From NCBI GenBank assembly GCA_045612065.1, contig JAZKYH010000066.1:34262-98261 (forward strand): DNA of 64,000 bases, written 5' to 3'. Shown piece after piece: positions 14,644 to 24,042 of this stretch (position 1 is the stretch's first letter; every line of letters begins with the position of its first letter). The stretch is from UBA1189 sp045612065 (GTDB taxonomy: Bacteria > Bacteroidota > Bacteroidia > Bacteroidales > Bacteroidaceae). The translations under genes were made by a program, and so were the position numbers. The notes under the pieces are model-generated. The model did no database searches and was not told the origin of the DNA. It saw nothing but the letters and a program-made list of their open reading frames with translations.

Positions 14644-16929
14644 ATGACAAAGATTACTAAAGAGGCAGCCTTGCTGTATCACTCTCAGGGCAAGCCAGGA
14701 AAGATTGAGGTAGTTCCTACCAAACCTTACAGTACACAGAAAGATCTCTCCCTCGCCTACTCACCCGGTGTGGCTGAGCCTTGTCTCGAAATTGAGAAGG
14801 ACCCACAGACCGCCTACGACTACACAGCCAAGGGCAACCTCGTGGCAGTGATTTCTAACGGTACCGCTGTGCTCGGCCTCGGTGACATAGGCACTCTCGC
14901 CGGTAAGCCCGTAATGGAGGGTAAAGGTTTGCTTTTCAAGATATATGCCGGCATCGACGTATTCGATATCGAAGTCGATGAAAAAGATCCCGAGAAGTTC
15001 ATCCAAGCCGTTAAGGCCATCGCTCCCACCTTCGGTGGCATCAACCTCGAGGACATCAAAGCCCCCGAGTGCTTCGAAATCGAGCGTCGCCTCAAGGAGG
15101 AGCTCGACATTCCTGTAATGCACGATGACCAGCACGGCACAGCCATCATCTCATCGGCAGGTCTCATCAATGCCCTACAGGTAGCCGGCAAGAAGATTGA
15201 AGAGGTGAAGATTGTGGTCAACGGCGCAGGTGCGTCGGCCATCTCATGCACCAAGCTCTATGTAGCCCTCGGCGCCCGCCGAGAAAACATCCTCATGCTT
15301 GACAGTAAGGGTGTCATCACTAGCGACCGTCCCAACCTCACAGAGGAGAAGAAGTTCTTTGCTACTGACCGTCGTGACGTACACACCCTCGAAGAGGCCA
15401 TCAAGGGAGCAGACGTGTTCCTCGGTCTTTCACGTGGCAACGTGCTCTCTCAGAACATGGTACGTTCTATGGCCGAGATGCCCATCGTGTTTGCACTCGC
15501 CAACCCCACTCCCGAGATTTCTTACGAGGATGCCATGGCCTCACGCCCCGACGTACTGATGGCTACCGGCCGTTCGGATTATCCCAACCAGATCAACAAC
15601 GTTATCGGTTTCCCCTACATCTTCCGCGGTGCGCTCGACACACAGGCTACCGCCATCAACGAAGACATGAAACTTGCGGCCGTACGTGCCATCGCCGACT
15701 TAGCCAAGCAGCCCGTGCCTGATGTTGTGAACGAAGCCTATCACGTGAACAACCTCTCGTTTGGTCCCTCATACTTCATTCCGAAGCCTGTTGACCCCCG
15801 TCTCATCACTAGCGTGTCGATGGCTGTAGCCCGCGCTGCCATGGAGAGCGGTGTGGCACGCAAGCCCATCACCGATTGGGAAGCCTATGCCATCCAGTTG
15901 CGCGAGCTCATGGGTCAGGAGAGTAAGCTCACCCGCCAGCTCTACGACACTGCACGCAGCAACCCCCAGCGCGTAGTATTTGCTGAAGGTATCCACCCCA
16001 CCATGCTCAAGGCTGCCGTAGAAGCCAAGGCTGAGGGTATCTGTCACCCCATCCTCTTGGGTAACGACGAGCGCATCGAGAAACTTGCCAAGGAGCTCGA
16101 CCTCAGTCTCGAGGGCATCGAGATTGTCAACCTCCGTCACGACCGCGAGGCCGAGCGCCGCGAACGCTATGCCCGCATTCTCACCGAGAAGCGTGCCCGC
16201 CAAGGAGCCAACTTTCAGGAGTCTAACGATAAGATGTTTGAGCGCAACTATTTCGGCATGATGATGGTCGAGACGGGCGATGCTGACGCTTTCATCACTG
16301 GTCTCTACACCAAGTATAGCAACACCATTAAGGTGGCCAAGGAGGTTATCGGCGTGCGTCCCGAGTACAACACCTTCGGCACCATGCACATCATCAACTC
16401 CAAGAAGGGAACTTACTTCCTTGCCGACACCCTCATCAACCGTCATCCTGACACCGAGACCCTTATTGATATTGCTAAGCTGGCCAACCACACGGTAAAG
16501 TTCTTTAACCACAAGCCCGTGACTGCCTTGCTTTCTTACTCTAACTTCGGTACGGATACTGCAGGTAGCCCCGCCATCGTACATGAAGCGGTCGACTACC
16601 TACACCGCGAATATCCCGAATGGGACATCGATGGTGAGATGCAGGTAAAGTTTGCTCTCAACGGCAAGCTTCGCGACGAGAAATTCTCATTCACCAAACT
16701 CCAGGGTAAGGAGGTCAACACGCTCGTGTTCCCCAACCTCTCAAGTGCCAACCAAGCCTATCAGCTGCTCCAGATGATGGGTGATGCCCACGAGGTAATA
16801 GGCCCCATCCAAATGGGTTTGAACAAACCTATCCACTTCACCGACTGGGAGGCTTCGGTACGAGACATTGTCAACATTACTGCTGTTGCTGTTATTGACG
16901 CCATTGTCGAGAAGAAAAAGGGAGAGTAA
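14644..16929 (+). CDS. maeB: NADP-dependent malic enzyme with phosphotransacetylase domain
   Basis: A 761-residue MaeB-type enzyme that decarboxylates malate to pyruvate with NADP+. The N-terminal malic domain (about 15-150: LAYSPGVAEPC, GNLVAVISNGTAVLGLGDIG, MHDDQHGTA) and the NAD(P)-binding domain (VVNGAGASAISC) are followed by a C-terminal phosphate acetyltransferase-like domain from about residue 430. The second domain is thought to be regulatory in this family. Length is normal. The gene is monocistronic, with its own promoter and terminators at 16954-16981 and 17037-17062. Confidence 0.96.
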   Translation: MTKITKEAALLYHSQGKPGKIEVVPTKPYSTQKDLSLAYSPGVAEPCLEIEKDPQTAYDYTAKGNLVAVISNGTAVLGLGDIGTLAGKPVMEGKGLLFKIYAGIDVFDIEVDEKDPEKFIQAVKAIAPTFGGINLEDIKAPECFEIERRLKEELDIPVMHDDQHGTAIISSAGLINALQVAGKKIEEVKIVVNGAGASAISCTKLYVALGARRENILMLDSKGVITSDRPNLTEEKKFFATDRRDVHTLEEAIKGADVFLGLSRGNVLSQNMVRSMAEMPIVFALANPTPEISYEDAMASRPDVLMATGRSDYPNQINNVIGFPYIFRGALDTQATAINEDMKLAAVRAIADLAKQPVPDVVNEAYHVNNLSFGPSYFIPKPVDPRLITSVSMAVARAAMESGVARKPITDWEAYAIQLRELMGQESKLTRQLYDTARSNPQRVVFAEGIHPTMLKAAVEAKAEGICHPILLGNDERIEKLAKELDLSLEGIEIVNLRHDREAERRERYARILTEKRARQGANFQESNDKMFERNYFGMMMVETGDADAFITGLYTKYSNTIKVAKEVIGVRPEYNTFGTMHIINSKKGTYFLADTLINRHPDTETLIDIAKLANHTVKFFNHKPVTALLSYSNFGTDTAGSPAIVHEAVDYLHREYPEWDIDGEMQVKFALNGKLRDEKFSFTKLQGKEVNTLVFPNLSSANQAYQLLQMMGDAHEVIGPIQMGLNKPIHFTDWEASVRDIVNITAVAVIDAIVEKKKGE

Positions 16930-16953
16930 GACCTATTCACTAATCATGTAAGC

Positions 16954-16981
16954 AATAGGGGATATAATTGTATCCCCTATT
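16954..16981 (+). terminator. Hairpin after maeB
   Basis: AATAGGGGATA (16954-16964) pairs with TATCCCCTATT (16971-16981). The following bases are AT-rich but not a clear T-run. Confidence 0.6.
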
Positions 16982-17036
16982 TGTATATAATAGCCGGCCT
17001 ATCTCCAGAGATATCAGTCGAACATACGTAAAAAGA

Positions 17037-17062
17037 AGAGAGTAATCCGCAGATCACTCTCT
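17037..17062. terminator. Bidirectional terminator between maeB and the HAD gene
   Basis: AGAGAGT (17037-17043) pairs with ACTCTCT (17056-17062), with an inner ATC/GAT. TTTCTTTA follows on the plus strand and CTTCTTTTT on the minus strand. Confidence 0.7.
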
Positions 17063-17099
17063 TTTCTTTAATTTCGCCATAAGTAAAGCCAAATTCATC

Positions 17100-17825
17100 T
17101 TACTTAAAGGAGGGAAAAAACTCTTTCCACCCATCACTGAGCGCTTGCATGGAAGGGAACAAGGCATCGGCCCCCTCATCGGTGAGCACACTATCGGATA
17201 GCGGGCCAGTATTGACAGCAACGGTAAAGATGCCGGCAGCCTTGGCGGCACGTACACCGAGCGGAGCATTCTCTACCACGATGCACTCTTCAGGACGGAG
17301 GCCACCTTTCTGCATTCCCATCAAGTAGGGTTCGGGATGAGGCTTGCCGTGCTTCACGTCAAAGGCAGTAACCATCAGTTCGCGACGGAAAATATCAGGG
17401 AAGTGATGATTGAGCCTGTCGAGCAATGAGCGCTGTCCCGAGCCAGTGACAATAAGTATCATAAGTCCCTGCTCCTTTATTTGGTGCAATAATGATAATG
17501 CGCCGGGCATAGGTTCGGCAGGGGGAAATTCGTTGAAAAAGTCTGATTTGACTTTGTAGATTTCAGCGACACGCTCTTCGCTCACGCCCATGCCATGCTG
17601 ACGTTGGCTTACAAGGTTCACCGTAGAAGTTCCCGTACGGCCCTCATGCATGTACACCTCCTCTTCAGGAAGGTCGTACCCAAACTGTGCCATGGCACGA
17701 TGCCACGCCTTGGCATGGTAGGGCATGGAGTTGTAGAGCACACCGTCCATGTCGAAGAGAACGGCACGAAGGCGCAGGGGTGACCCTTGCGCCTTCGTAT
17801 TATTGGTAGTCGTTTGTTGTGACAT
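17100..17825 (-). CDS. HAD-superfamily hydrolase (beta-phosphoglucomutase-like)
   Basis: A 241-residue HAD subclass IA phosphatase or phosphomutase. The catalytic motif FDMDGVLYNS places the nucleophile at D25 and the acid/base at D27. The helical cap follows (EGRTGTSTVN), then motif II (IVTGSGQRSLL), the motif III lysine in KHGKPHPEPY, and motif IV VENAPLGVRAA. The cap and KPxPEPYL pattern resemble beta-phosphoglucomutases and sugar-phosphate phosphatases, but the exact substrate cannot be read from sequence. It lies 44 bases downstream of pgi, which hints at sugar-phosphate metabolism. A hairpin (TCCTGG/CCAGGA at 17848-17864) sits in that gap. Confidence 0.85.
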   Translation of the reverse strand: MSQQTTTNNTKAQGSPLRLRAVLFDMDGVLYNSMPYHAKAWHRAMAQFGYDLPEEEVYMHEGRTGTSTVNLVSQRQHGMGVSEERVAEIYKVKSDFFNEFPPAEPMPGALSLLHQIKEQGLMILIVTGSGQRSLLDRLNHHFPDIFRRELMVTAFDVKHGKPHPEPYLMGMQKGGLRPEECIVVENAPLGVRAAKAAGIFTVAVNTGPLSDSVLTDEGADALFPSMQALSDGWKEFFPSFK

Positions 17826-17869
17826 GTTATACCAGATGTTCTATAGGTCCTGGATATCCCAGGATTGTG

Positions 17870-19213
17870 TTAGCCCAAACGTGCCTTGATAGCCTCTGTC
17901 TCGGCCTCATAGCCGGGCTTGCCGAGGAGGGCAAACATGTTGCGCTTGTAGTCCTCAACACCAGGCTGGTCGAAGGGGTTCACACCAAGTACATAGCCGC
18001 TCACGCCACAACCCTTCTCGAAGAAGTAGAGCAACTGACCGATGTAGTACTCGTCGAGTTTGGGCATTACGATGCGGAGGTTAGGCACGCCACCATCAAC
18101 GTGTGCGAGGAGTGTGCCGAGTTCGGCCATCTTGTTCACCTCATCGACGTGCTTGCCGGCGAGGAAGTTGAGGCCGTCGAGATTCTTCTCATCGGTGGGT
18201 ACCACGAGGCTGTGGTTGGTGGTCTCAACAGAGATTACAGTCTCGAAGATGGTGCGCTCACCCTGCTGAATCCATTGACCCATAGAGTGGAGGTCGGTAG
18301 AGAAGTCCACCGATGCGGGGAAGATACCCTTGTTCTCCTTACCCTCAGACTCGCCATAGAGTTGTTTCCACCACTCTGAAACGTAGTGCAACTTGGGCTG
18401 GTAGTTTACGAGGATTTCAATCTTCTTGCCATCGGCATAGAGAGCGTTGCGCGTAGCAGCATATACAGCAGCAATGTTCTCCTCGAAGGGAACTTCGGGA
18501 GCGGTAGCAGCCTCCATCTCGGCAGCACCCTTCACGAGCGCCTTGATGTCGAAGCCTGCGATAGCGATGGGAAGCAAACCTACGGGAGTGAGCACAGAGA
18601 AACGTCCACCCACGTTGTCGGGGATGATGAAGCTCTTGTAACCCTCGTTGTCGGCTGTGGTGCGTGCAGCACCGCGCTTAGCATCGGTAACGGCTACGAT
18701 AACCTTACGGGCGACCTCAATACCGCGCTGGTCCTCACACTGCTTCTTGAGCAAGCGGAACGCGAGAGCAGTCTCGGTGGTAGTACCAGACTTAGATATA
18801 TTGATAACACCGAACTTCTTGTCCTTGAGGAACTCGGTAAGTTCGAAGAGGTAGTCTTCGCTGATGTTGTGGCCTGCGTAGATGATGGCAGGGTTGTTAC
18901 CCTTGAGGTAGCAGTGGAAGTTGTTGCTCAATGCCTCAATCACGGCGCGTGCTCCGAGGTAACTGCCACCGATACCGGCAACAACAACAACGTCGCAAAG
19001 TTCGCGCAACGTGTCGGCTGTAGCCTGAATGTCGTTGAGATGCTCTTCGGTGATGCTTGAGGGGAGGTGAAGCCAACCCAAGAAATCGTTACCGAGACCA
19101 GTGCCCTTTTCGAGCATTTCCAAAGCCTCTTGTACTTTAGGAGCGTAAGCCTTTACTGCTCCTTCGGCGATAAAACCAGCGGTCTTATCGATGTTCAATG
19201 CAATATTTTTCAT
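17870..19213 (-). CDS. pgi: Glucose-6-phosphate isomerase
   Basis: A 447-residue isomerase of the short bacterial type, interconverting glucose-6-phosphate and fructose-6-phosphate in glycolysis. Sugar-isomerase motifs are VVAGIGGSYLGARAV, ISKSGTTTETA and NVGGRFSVLTPVGLLPIA. The C-terminal signature region (GVNPFDQPGVEDYKR) is also present. It follows gpsA on the same strand after 16 bases, so lysS, gpsA and pgi probably form one transcript, perhaps extending into the HAD gene. Confidence 0.97.
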   Translation of the reverse strand: MKNIALNIDKTAGFIAEGAVKAYAPKVQEALEMLEKGTGLGNDFLGWLHLPSSITEEHLNDIQATADTLRELCDVVVVAGIGGSYLGARAVIEALSNNFHCYLKGNNPAIIYAGHNISEDYLFELTEFLKDKKFGVINISKSGTTTETALAFRLLKKQCEDQRGIEVARKVIVAVTDAKRGAARTTADNEGYKSFIIPDNVGGRFSVLTPVGLLPIAIAGFDIKALVKGAAEMEAATAPEVPFEENIAAVYAATRNALYADGKKIEILVNYQPKLHYVSEWWKQLYGESEGKENKGIFPASVDFSTDLHSMGQWIQQGERTIFETVISVETTNHSLVVPTDEKNLDGLNFLAGKHVDEVNKMAELGTLLAHVDGGVPNLRIVMPKLDEYYIGQLLYFFEKGCGVSGYVLGVNPFDQPGVEDYKRNMFALLGKPGYEAETEAIKARLG

Positions 19214-19229
19214 CTTTTACCTTGTTATA

Positions 19230-20228
19230 TTATCTAATCGAATCAGTCAACAATTTAATCTCAATCACAGGTGAAATGCGTTCGTAGAGGATGTTGTACA
19301 CAGCATCCACGATAGGCATGTTAACATGATACTTGCGATTGATCTCCTTGATACACTTGGTGCCGTAGTATCCCTCGGCCACCATCTCCATCTCAAGTTG
19401 TGCACTCTTCACGGAATATCCTTTTCCTATCATCGTACCAAACACGCGGTTACGGCTGAAGTTCGAATAACCCGTTACGAGAAGGTCGCCCATATAAACA
19501 GACTCACTCACCACACGCTTGAGCGGATGCACGAAGTCGATGAAACGAGACATCTCTACCAATGCGTTGCTCATGAGCACAGCTTGGAAGTTATCACCAT
19601 ATTTAAGGCCATGGCAGATACCCGCTGCGATAGCATACACATTCTTCAATACCGAGCTATACTCAATACCAGTAACGTCATCGCTCACAGTAGTTTTCAC
19701 ATAGCTACAATTGAGTTTGCTGGCAAAACTAAGTGCGTTGTTACGGTCGCTACATCCTACGGTGAGATATGACAGACGCTCCAACGCTATTTCCTCGGCA
19801 TGGCAAGGACCAGCAATGACGGCAATATTCTCGTAGGGGACATGATACTCCTTATGGAAATAGTCCGACACAAGCATATTCTCTTCGGGCACGATACCCT
19901 TGATGGCAGTTACCACGAACTTGTCGTGCATCTTGGTCTTCACCTTTTTGAGGTGCGACTTCAAGTAAGGCGAAGGGGTAACAAATATCAGCACATCGCT
20001 ATCCTTGATCACCTGATTGATATCTGATGAGAAGTTGATGCGGTTAACATCAAAGTGTACCGATGACAGATAGCCGGGGTTGTGACCCGTACGCTTAAAG
20101 TCTGCGATGCGGTCATCGCGACGCATATACCAGTTGATGGAATCCTCGTTGTTGAGAATCATCTTGGCAATGGCGGTAGCCCAGCTACCGCCACCCATTA
20201 TAGCGACTTTACCTTGGGGAAAACTCAT
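19230..20228 (-). CDS. gpsA: Glycerol-3-phosphate dehydrogenase [NAD(P)+]
   Basis: A 332-residue enzyme that reduces dihydroxyacetone phosphate to sn-glycerol-3-phosphate for phospholipid synthesis. The N-terminal Rossmann motif GGGSWATAIAKM, the substrate-site lysine region (VTAIKGIVPEENML), AGPCHAEEIA and the C-terminal domain GYGDNFQAVL-type segment are visible. Its ATG (20226-20228) overlaps the lysS stop by one base, so translation is coupled. Length is normal. Confidence 0.95.
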   Translation of the reverse strand: MSFPQGKVAIMGGGSWATAIAKMILNNEDSINWYMRRDDRIADFKRTGHNPGYLSSVHFDVNRINFSSDINQVIKDSDVLIFVTPSPYLKSHLKKVKTKMHDKFVVTAIKGIVPEENMLVSDYFHKEYHVPYENIAVIAGPCHAEEIALERLSYLTVGCSDRNNALSFASKLNCSYVKTTVSDDVTGIEYSSVLKNVYAIAAGICHGLKYGDNFQAVLMSNALVEMSRFIDFVHPLKRVVSESVYMGDLLVTGYSNFSRNRVFGTMIGKGYSVKSAQLEMEMVAEGYYGTKCIKEINRKYHVNMPIVDAVYNILYERISPVIEIKLLTDSIR

Positions 20229-21955
20229 TATCCAATTTTTTCAATCCAAGCTGTCACCTCATCCACTGTGGGGTTCTTGAGGTCGAGCTTATACTTCTTG
20301 TTTACACCACAGATATCCATGTGCACCTTCTGAGGGTTCACACCCTGCATGTCGGCCACGAGCTTGTAACCGGCCTTCTGGATTACGGGCACCCACTCCT
20401 CAGCGATACCAAGCTCTACATATTTGGCTACGGGATCCTTGGGCGACTTCTTCTCAGGACGCATCTGCGGGAAGAAGAGTACCTCCTGAATAGTCTGCTG
20501 ACCCGTCATGAGCATCACAAGACGGTCCATACCGATACCCATACCAGAGGTGGGAGGCATACCGTACTCGAGTGCGCGTACGAAGTCGTTATCAATAAAC
20601 ATAGCCTCATCGTCACCCTTCTCGCTCAGGCGCAACTGCTCCTGGAAGCGACCCAACTGGTCGATGGGGTCGTTCAATTCGCTATAGGCGTTACACAACT
20701 CCTTACCATTAACCATAAGCTCGAAACGCTCGGTCAATTCGGGGTTCTCGCGGTGACGCTTACAGAGGGGCGACATCTCGATGGGATAGTCGGTGATGAA
20801 GGTGGGCTGGATATAGTTGCCCTCGCACTTCTCGCCGAAGATCTCGTCGATGAGCTTACCCTTACCCATAGTCTCGTCGGTCTCTACGCCAAGTTGCTTG
20901 CATACGTCACGCAGCTGAGCCTCATCCATACCAGTAATGTCGATGCCGGTGAACTCTTTGATGGCCTCAGTCATGGTACGACGTGCGAAGGGAGCCTTGA
21001 AGCTGATAGTATGCTCGCCCACCTGCACCTCTGTTGTACCGTTCACGTCGAGGCAAATCTTCTCGAGCATCTGCTCGGTGAAATTCATCATCCAGTTGTA
21101 GTCCTTGTAAGCCACATAGATTTCCATGCAGGTGAACTCAGGGTTGTGCGTACGGTCCATACCCTCGTTGCGGAAGTTCTTAGAGAACTCGTACACACCC
21201 TCGAAACCACCCACGATAAGGCGCTTCAGATAGAGTTCGTTAGCGATACGCAAGTACAAGGGAATGTCCAAAGCATTATGGTGTGTGATGAAGGGGCGTG
21301 CTGCCGCTCCACCAGGGATAGACTGGAGTACGGGAGTCTCTACCTCCATGTAGCCGCGTGTATTGAAGAACTCACGCATTGAGGTGTACACCTTGTTGCG
21401 CTTGATGAAGATATCCTTCACACCGTCGTTCACCACGAGGTCAACGTAGCGTTGGCGATAGCGCAGTTCAGGGTCGTCAAACTTGTCATAAGCCACACCA
21501 TCCTTGTACTTCACGATGGGGAGCGGACGGATGCTCTTTGACAATACGGTAAGTTTGTGGGCATGCACGCTGATTTCGCCCATCTGAGTGCGGAATACCA
21601 CACCCTCGATACCTACGAAATCGCCGATGTCGAGCAAACGCTTGAACACCACGTTGTACATATCCTTATTCTCCTCGGGGCAGATATCATCGCGGGTGAT
21701 GTACACTTGGATACGTCCCTTTGAGTCCTGCAACTCGATGAACGATGCCTTACCCATTACACGGCGGCTCATCAAGCGGCCGGCAATAGACACTTGGCGA
21801 GGCTCAGCTTCGTCACTGAACTCCTCTTTTATATCGGTAGAAAATGCATTGGTCACATACTCTGCGGCAGGATAGGGTTCGATGCCCATGGCACGCAGTT
21901 CGTTAAGACTGTTGCGTCTTACAATCTCTTGTTCTGAAAGTTCTAATACGTTCAT
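20228..21955 (-). CDS. lysS: Lysyl-tRNA synthetase (class II)
   Basis: A 575-residue class II aminoacyl-tRNA synthetase that charges tRNA-Lys. The N-terminal OB-fold anticodon-binding domain contains VSIAGRLMSRR and DSKGRIQVY. Class II motif 1 (MEVETPVLQ), motif 2 (NFRNEGMDRTHNPEFTCME) and motif 3 (GMGIGMDRLVMLMT) follow. About 70 extra C-terminal residues after motif 3 are usual for Bacteroidota LysS. I start at the ATG 21953-21955 (MNVLELSEQEIV); an in-frame extension of 29 codons runs through the promoter region and is not homologous. It is the first gene of lysS-gpsA-pgi. Confidence 0.96.
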   Translation of the reverse strand: MNVLELSEQEIVRRNSLNELRAMGIEPYPAAEYVTNAFSTDIKEEFSDEAEPRQVSIAGRLMSRRVMGKASFIELQDSKGRIQVYITRDDICPEENKDMYNVVFKRLLDIGDFVGIEGVVFRTQMGEISVHAHKLTVLSKSIRPLPIVKYKDGVAYDKFDDPELRYRQRYVDLVVNDGVKDIFIKRNKVYTSMREFFNTRGYMEVETPVLQSIPGGAAARPFITHHNALDIPLYLRIANELYLKRLIVGGFEGVYEFSKNFRNEGMDRTHNPEFTCMEIYVAYKDYNWMMNFTEQMLEKICLDVNGTTEVQVGEHTISFKAPFARRTMTEAIKEFTGIDITGMDEAQLRDVCKQLGVETDETMGKGKLIDEIFGEKCEGNYIQPTFITDYPIEMSPLCKRHRENPELTERFELMVNGKELCNAYSELNDPIDQLGRFQEQLRLSEKGDDEAMFIDNDFVRALEYGMPPTSGMGIGMDRLVMLMTGQQTIQEVLFFPQMRPEKKSPKDPVAKYVELGIAEEWVPVIQKAGYKLVADMQGVNPQKVHMDICGVNKKYKLDLKNPTVDEVTAWIEKIG

Positions 21956-21982
21956 TTCTTCAACGTTTTGTATTTTAAGGCG

Positions 21983-21990
21983 CAAAATTA
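21983..21990 (-). promoter_or_regulatory. -7 box for lysS
   Basis: TAATTTTG on the minus strand, 28 bases upstream of the ATG. The upstream -33 region is only TTTTC-like. Confidence 0.45.
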
Positions 21991-22092
21991 ATGAAAAAAA
22001 ATGACTTGACGAAAACAATGTGTATTTACTTGCATTTCTCACCCCACCAATACTCCAAAGGGGACGTATCGCAGATTCTTTTACTGCATTTT

Positions 22093-22123
22093 TTTGTGCA
22101 ACCAGTTTTTTTGTGTAAGTTTG
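22093..22123 (+). promoter_or_regulatory. Promoter of mutA
   Basis: TTTG (22093-22096), 19 bases, then TAAGTTTG (22116-22123). The leader to the mutA ATG is about 50 bases. Confidence 0.8.
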
Positions 22124-22179
22124 CGCCTATTAACATAAAGTTAAAACCAATTTTATAAATCATAATTCACGAAAAGACT

Positions 22180-24039
22180 ATGGCAAATAGTAAAGAAAAA
22201 CTTTTCAGCGAGTTTGCACCTACCACCACCGAGGCGTGGAAGGAGAAGGCCGTTGCCGACCTCAAGGGTGCCGACTACGAGAAGAAGCTGGTATGGAAGA
22301 CCAATGAGGGTTTCGCTGTACAGCCCTTCTATCGTCAGGAGGACATTGCCTCACTGGCAACTACCACAGCATTGCCGGGCGAGTTCCCCTTTGTGCGTGG
22401 TAACAAGAAAGACAACAACGAATGGCTCGTGCGCCAGGACATCGACGTGTGCGACTTTGCAGAGGCCAATGCCAAGGCACTGCATGCCGTAGAGCGTGGT
22501 GCTACCTCACTGGGCTTCAAGATCAAGGGCAAGATGCTCTCTGCCGAAGGTATCGAGACCCTGCTCGCAGGTATCCGTGCTTGCTGTGTGGAACTCAACT
22601 TCAGCACCTGCCAGGGCAAGTGCACCGAGCTCGCTGATATCCTCATCGCCTACTACACCGCCAAGGGCTACGACCTCGAGGTGTTGCGCGGTTCTATCAA
22701 CTACGACCCCATGAGCAAGCTCATCGGCAAGGGTAAGGAGATAGGCGACTATACCGACACCATGAAGGCACTCGTAGAGAAGATGCAGGCGCTGCCCAAG
22801 TTCAAGTGTGTGGCTGTGAATGCTCTCGCGCTCAACAATGCCGGTTCATACATCAGCCAGGAGTTGGGTTATGCCCTCGCTTGGGGTAACGAATACCTCG
22901 GCGCTATGGTTGAGGCTGGCGTGCCCGTGGATGTAGCTGCCAAGAAGATGAAGTTCAACTTCGGTATCTCAAGCAACTACTTCATGGAGATTGCCAAGTT
23001 CCGCGCTGCCCGTATGCTGTGGGCTACCATCGTGAAGCAGTATGAGCCCAAGTGCGACTGCTCATGCAAGATGACCGCCCATGCCGAGACATCGACCTTC
23101 AACATGACCCTCTTCGATGCACATGTAAACATGCTGCGTACACAGACCGAGGCCATGAGTGCCGCCATCGCTGGTGTAGACAGCATCACCGTGTGCCCCT
23201 TCGACAAGACCTACGAGACTCCCGATGAGTTTGCCGAGCGCATCGCCCGCAACCAGCAACTCCTACTCAAGGAGGAGTGCCACCTCGACAAGACTGTAGA
23301 CCCTGCCGCAGGTTCATACTACATCGAGACTCTCACTGCCTCTATCGCCCAGCAGGCGTGGAAGCTCTTCCTCGAGGTGGAGAAGGCTGGTGGCTTCCTC
23401 GCAGAGGCTAAGGCTGGCAACATTCAGCAAGCAGTGAACAAGAGTGGTAATGCACGCCGCGAAGCTGTGTCAAAGCGTCGCGAGATCTTGCTCGGCACCA
23501 ACCAATACCCCAACTTCACCGAGACTGCCGGCACCAAGCGCCCCGTGGGCAAGGCTTGCTGCTGTGGTGGCAATGGTGAGTGTGAGGCTCCCTATGCCAA
23601 GCTCGACCAAAGCCGTCAGGCATCAGCCTTCGAAGCATTGCGTCTCGAGACCGAGGAGAGCGGTCGCCGTCCCAAGGCATTCATGCTCACCATTGGTAAC
23701 TTGGCAATGCGTCAGGCACGTGCACAGTTCTCATGCAACTTCCTCGCTTGCGCAGGCTATGAGGTGATCGACAACCTCGGCTTCGCTACCGTTGAGGAGG
23801 GTGTTGAGGCTGCTATGGCTGCCAAGGCCGACATCGTGGTACTCTGCTCTAGCGACGACGAATATGCCGAGCACGCCATCCCCGCCTTCAAGGCACTTGA
23901 TGGTCGCGCCATGTTCATCGTAGCTGGTGCTCCTGCCTGCATGGAGGAACTCCAGGCCGCAGGCATCGAGCATTTCATCCACGTACGTTGCAATGTGTTG
24001 GAAACCCTCAAAAAGTTTAATCAGCTCCTTAAGATCTGA
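22180..24039 (+). CDS. mutA: Methylmalonyl-CoA mutase, small (beta) subunit
   Basis: A 619-residue subunit of the heterodimeric B12-dependent mutase, which interconverts succinyl-CoA and (R)-methylmalonyl-CoA in propionate formation. The TIM-barrel half (to about residue 440, with NNAGSYISQELGYALAWG and PAAGSYYIETLT) and a C-terminal flavodoxin-like half (from about 500) are present. The C-terminal half lacks the DxHxxG cobalamin motif, as expected for the non-catalytic subunit. A Cys-rich linker (KACCCGGNGECE) lies between the halves. Its partner mutB is not directly adjacent: a 621-bp cassette separates them. Confidence 0.94.
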   Translation: MANSKEKLFSEFAPTTTEAWKEKAVADLKGADYEKKLVWKTNEGFAVQPFYRQEDIASLATTTALPGEFPFVRGNKKDNNEWLVRQDIDVCDFAEANAKALHAVERGATSLGFKIKGKMLSAEGIETLLAGIRACCVELNFSTCQGKCTELADILIAYYTAKGYDLEVLRGSINYDPMSKLIGKGKEIGDYTDTMKALVEKMQALPKFKCVAVNALALNNAGSYISQELGYALAWGNEYLGAMVEAGVPVDVAAKKMKFNFGISSNYFMEIAKFRAARMLWATIVKQYEPKCDCSCKMTAHAETSTFNMTLFDAHVNMLRTQTEAMSAAIAGVDSITVCPFDKTYETPDEFAERIARNQQLLLKEECHLDKTVDPAAGSYYIETLTASIAQQAWKLFLEVEKAGGFLAEAKAGNIQQAVNKSGNARREAVSKRREILLGTNQYPNFTETAGTKRPVGKACCCGGNGECEAPYAKLDQSRQASAFEALRLETEESGRRPKAFMLTIGNLAMRQARAQFSCNFLACAGYEVIDNLGFATVEEGVEAAMAAKADIVVLCSSDDEYAEHAIPAFKALDGRAMFIVAGAPACMEELQAAGIEHFIHVRCNVLETLKKFNQLLKI

Positions 24040-24042
24040 TTC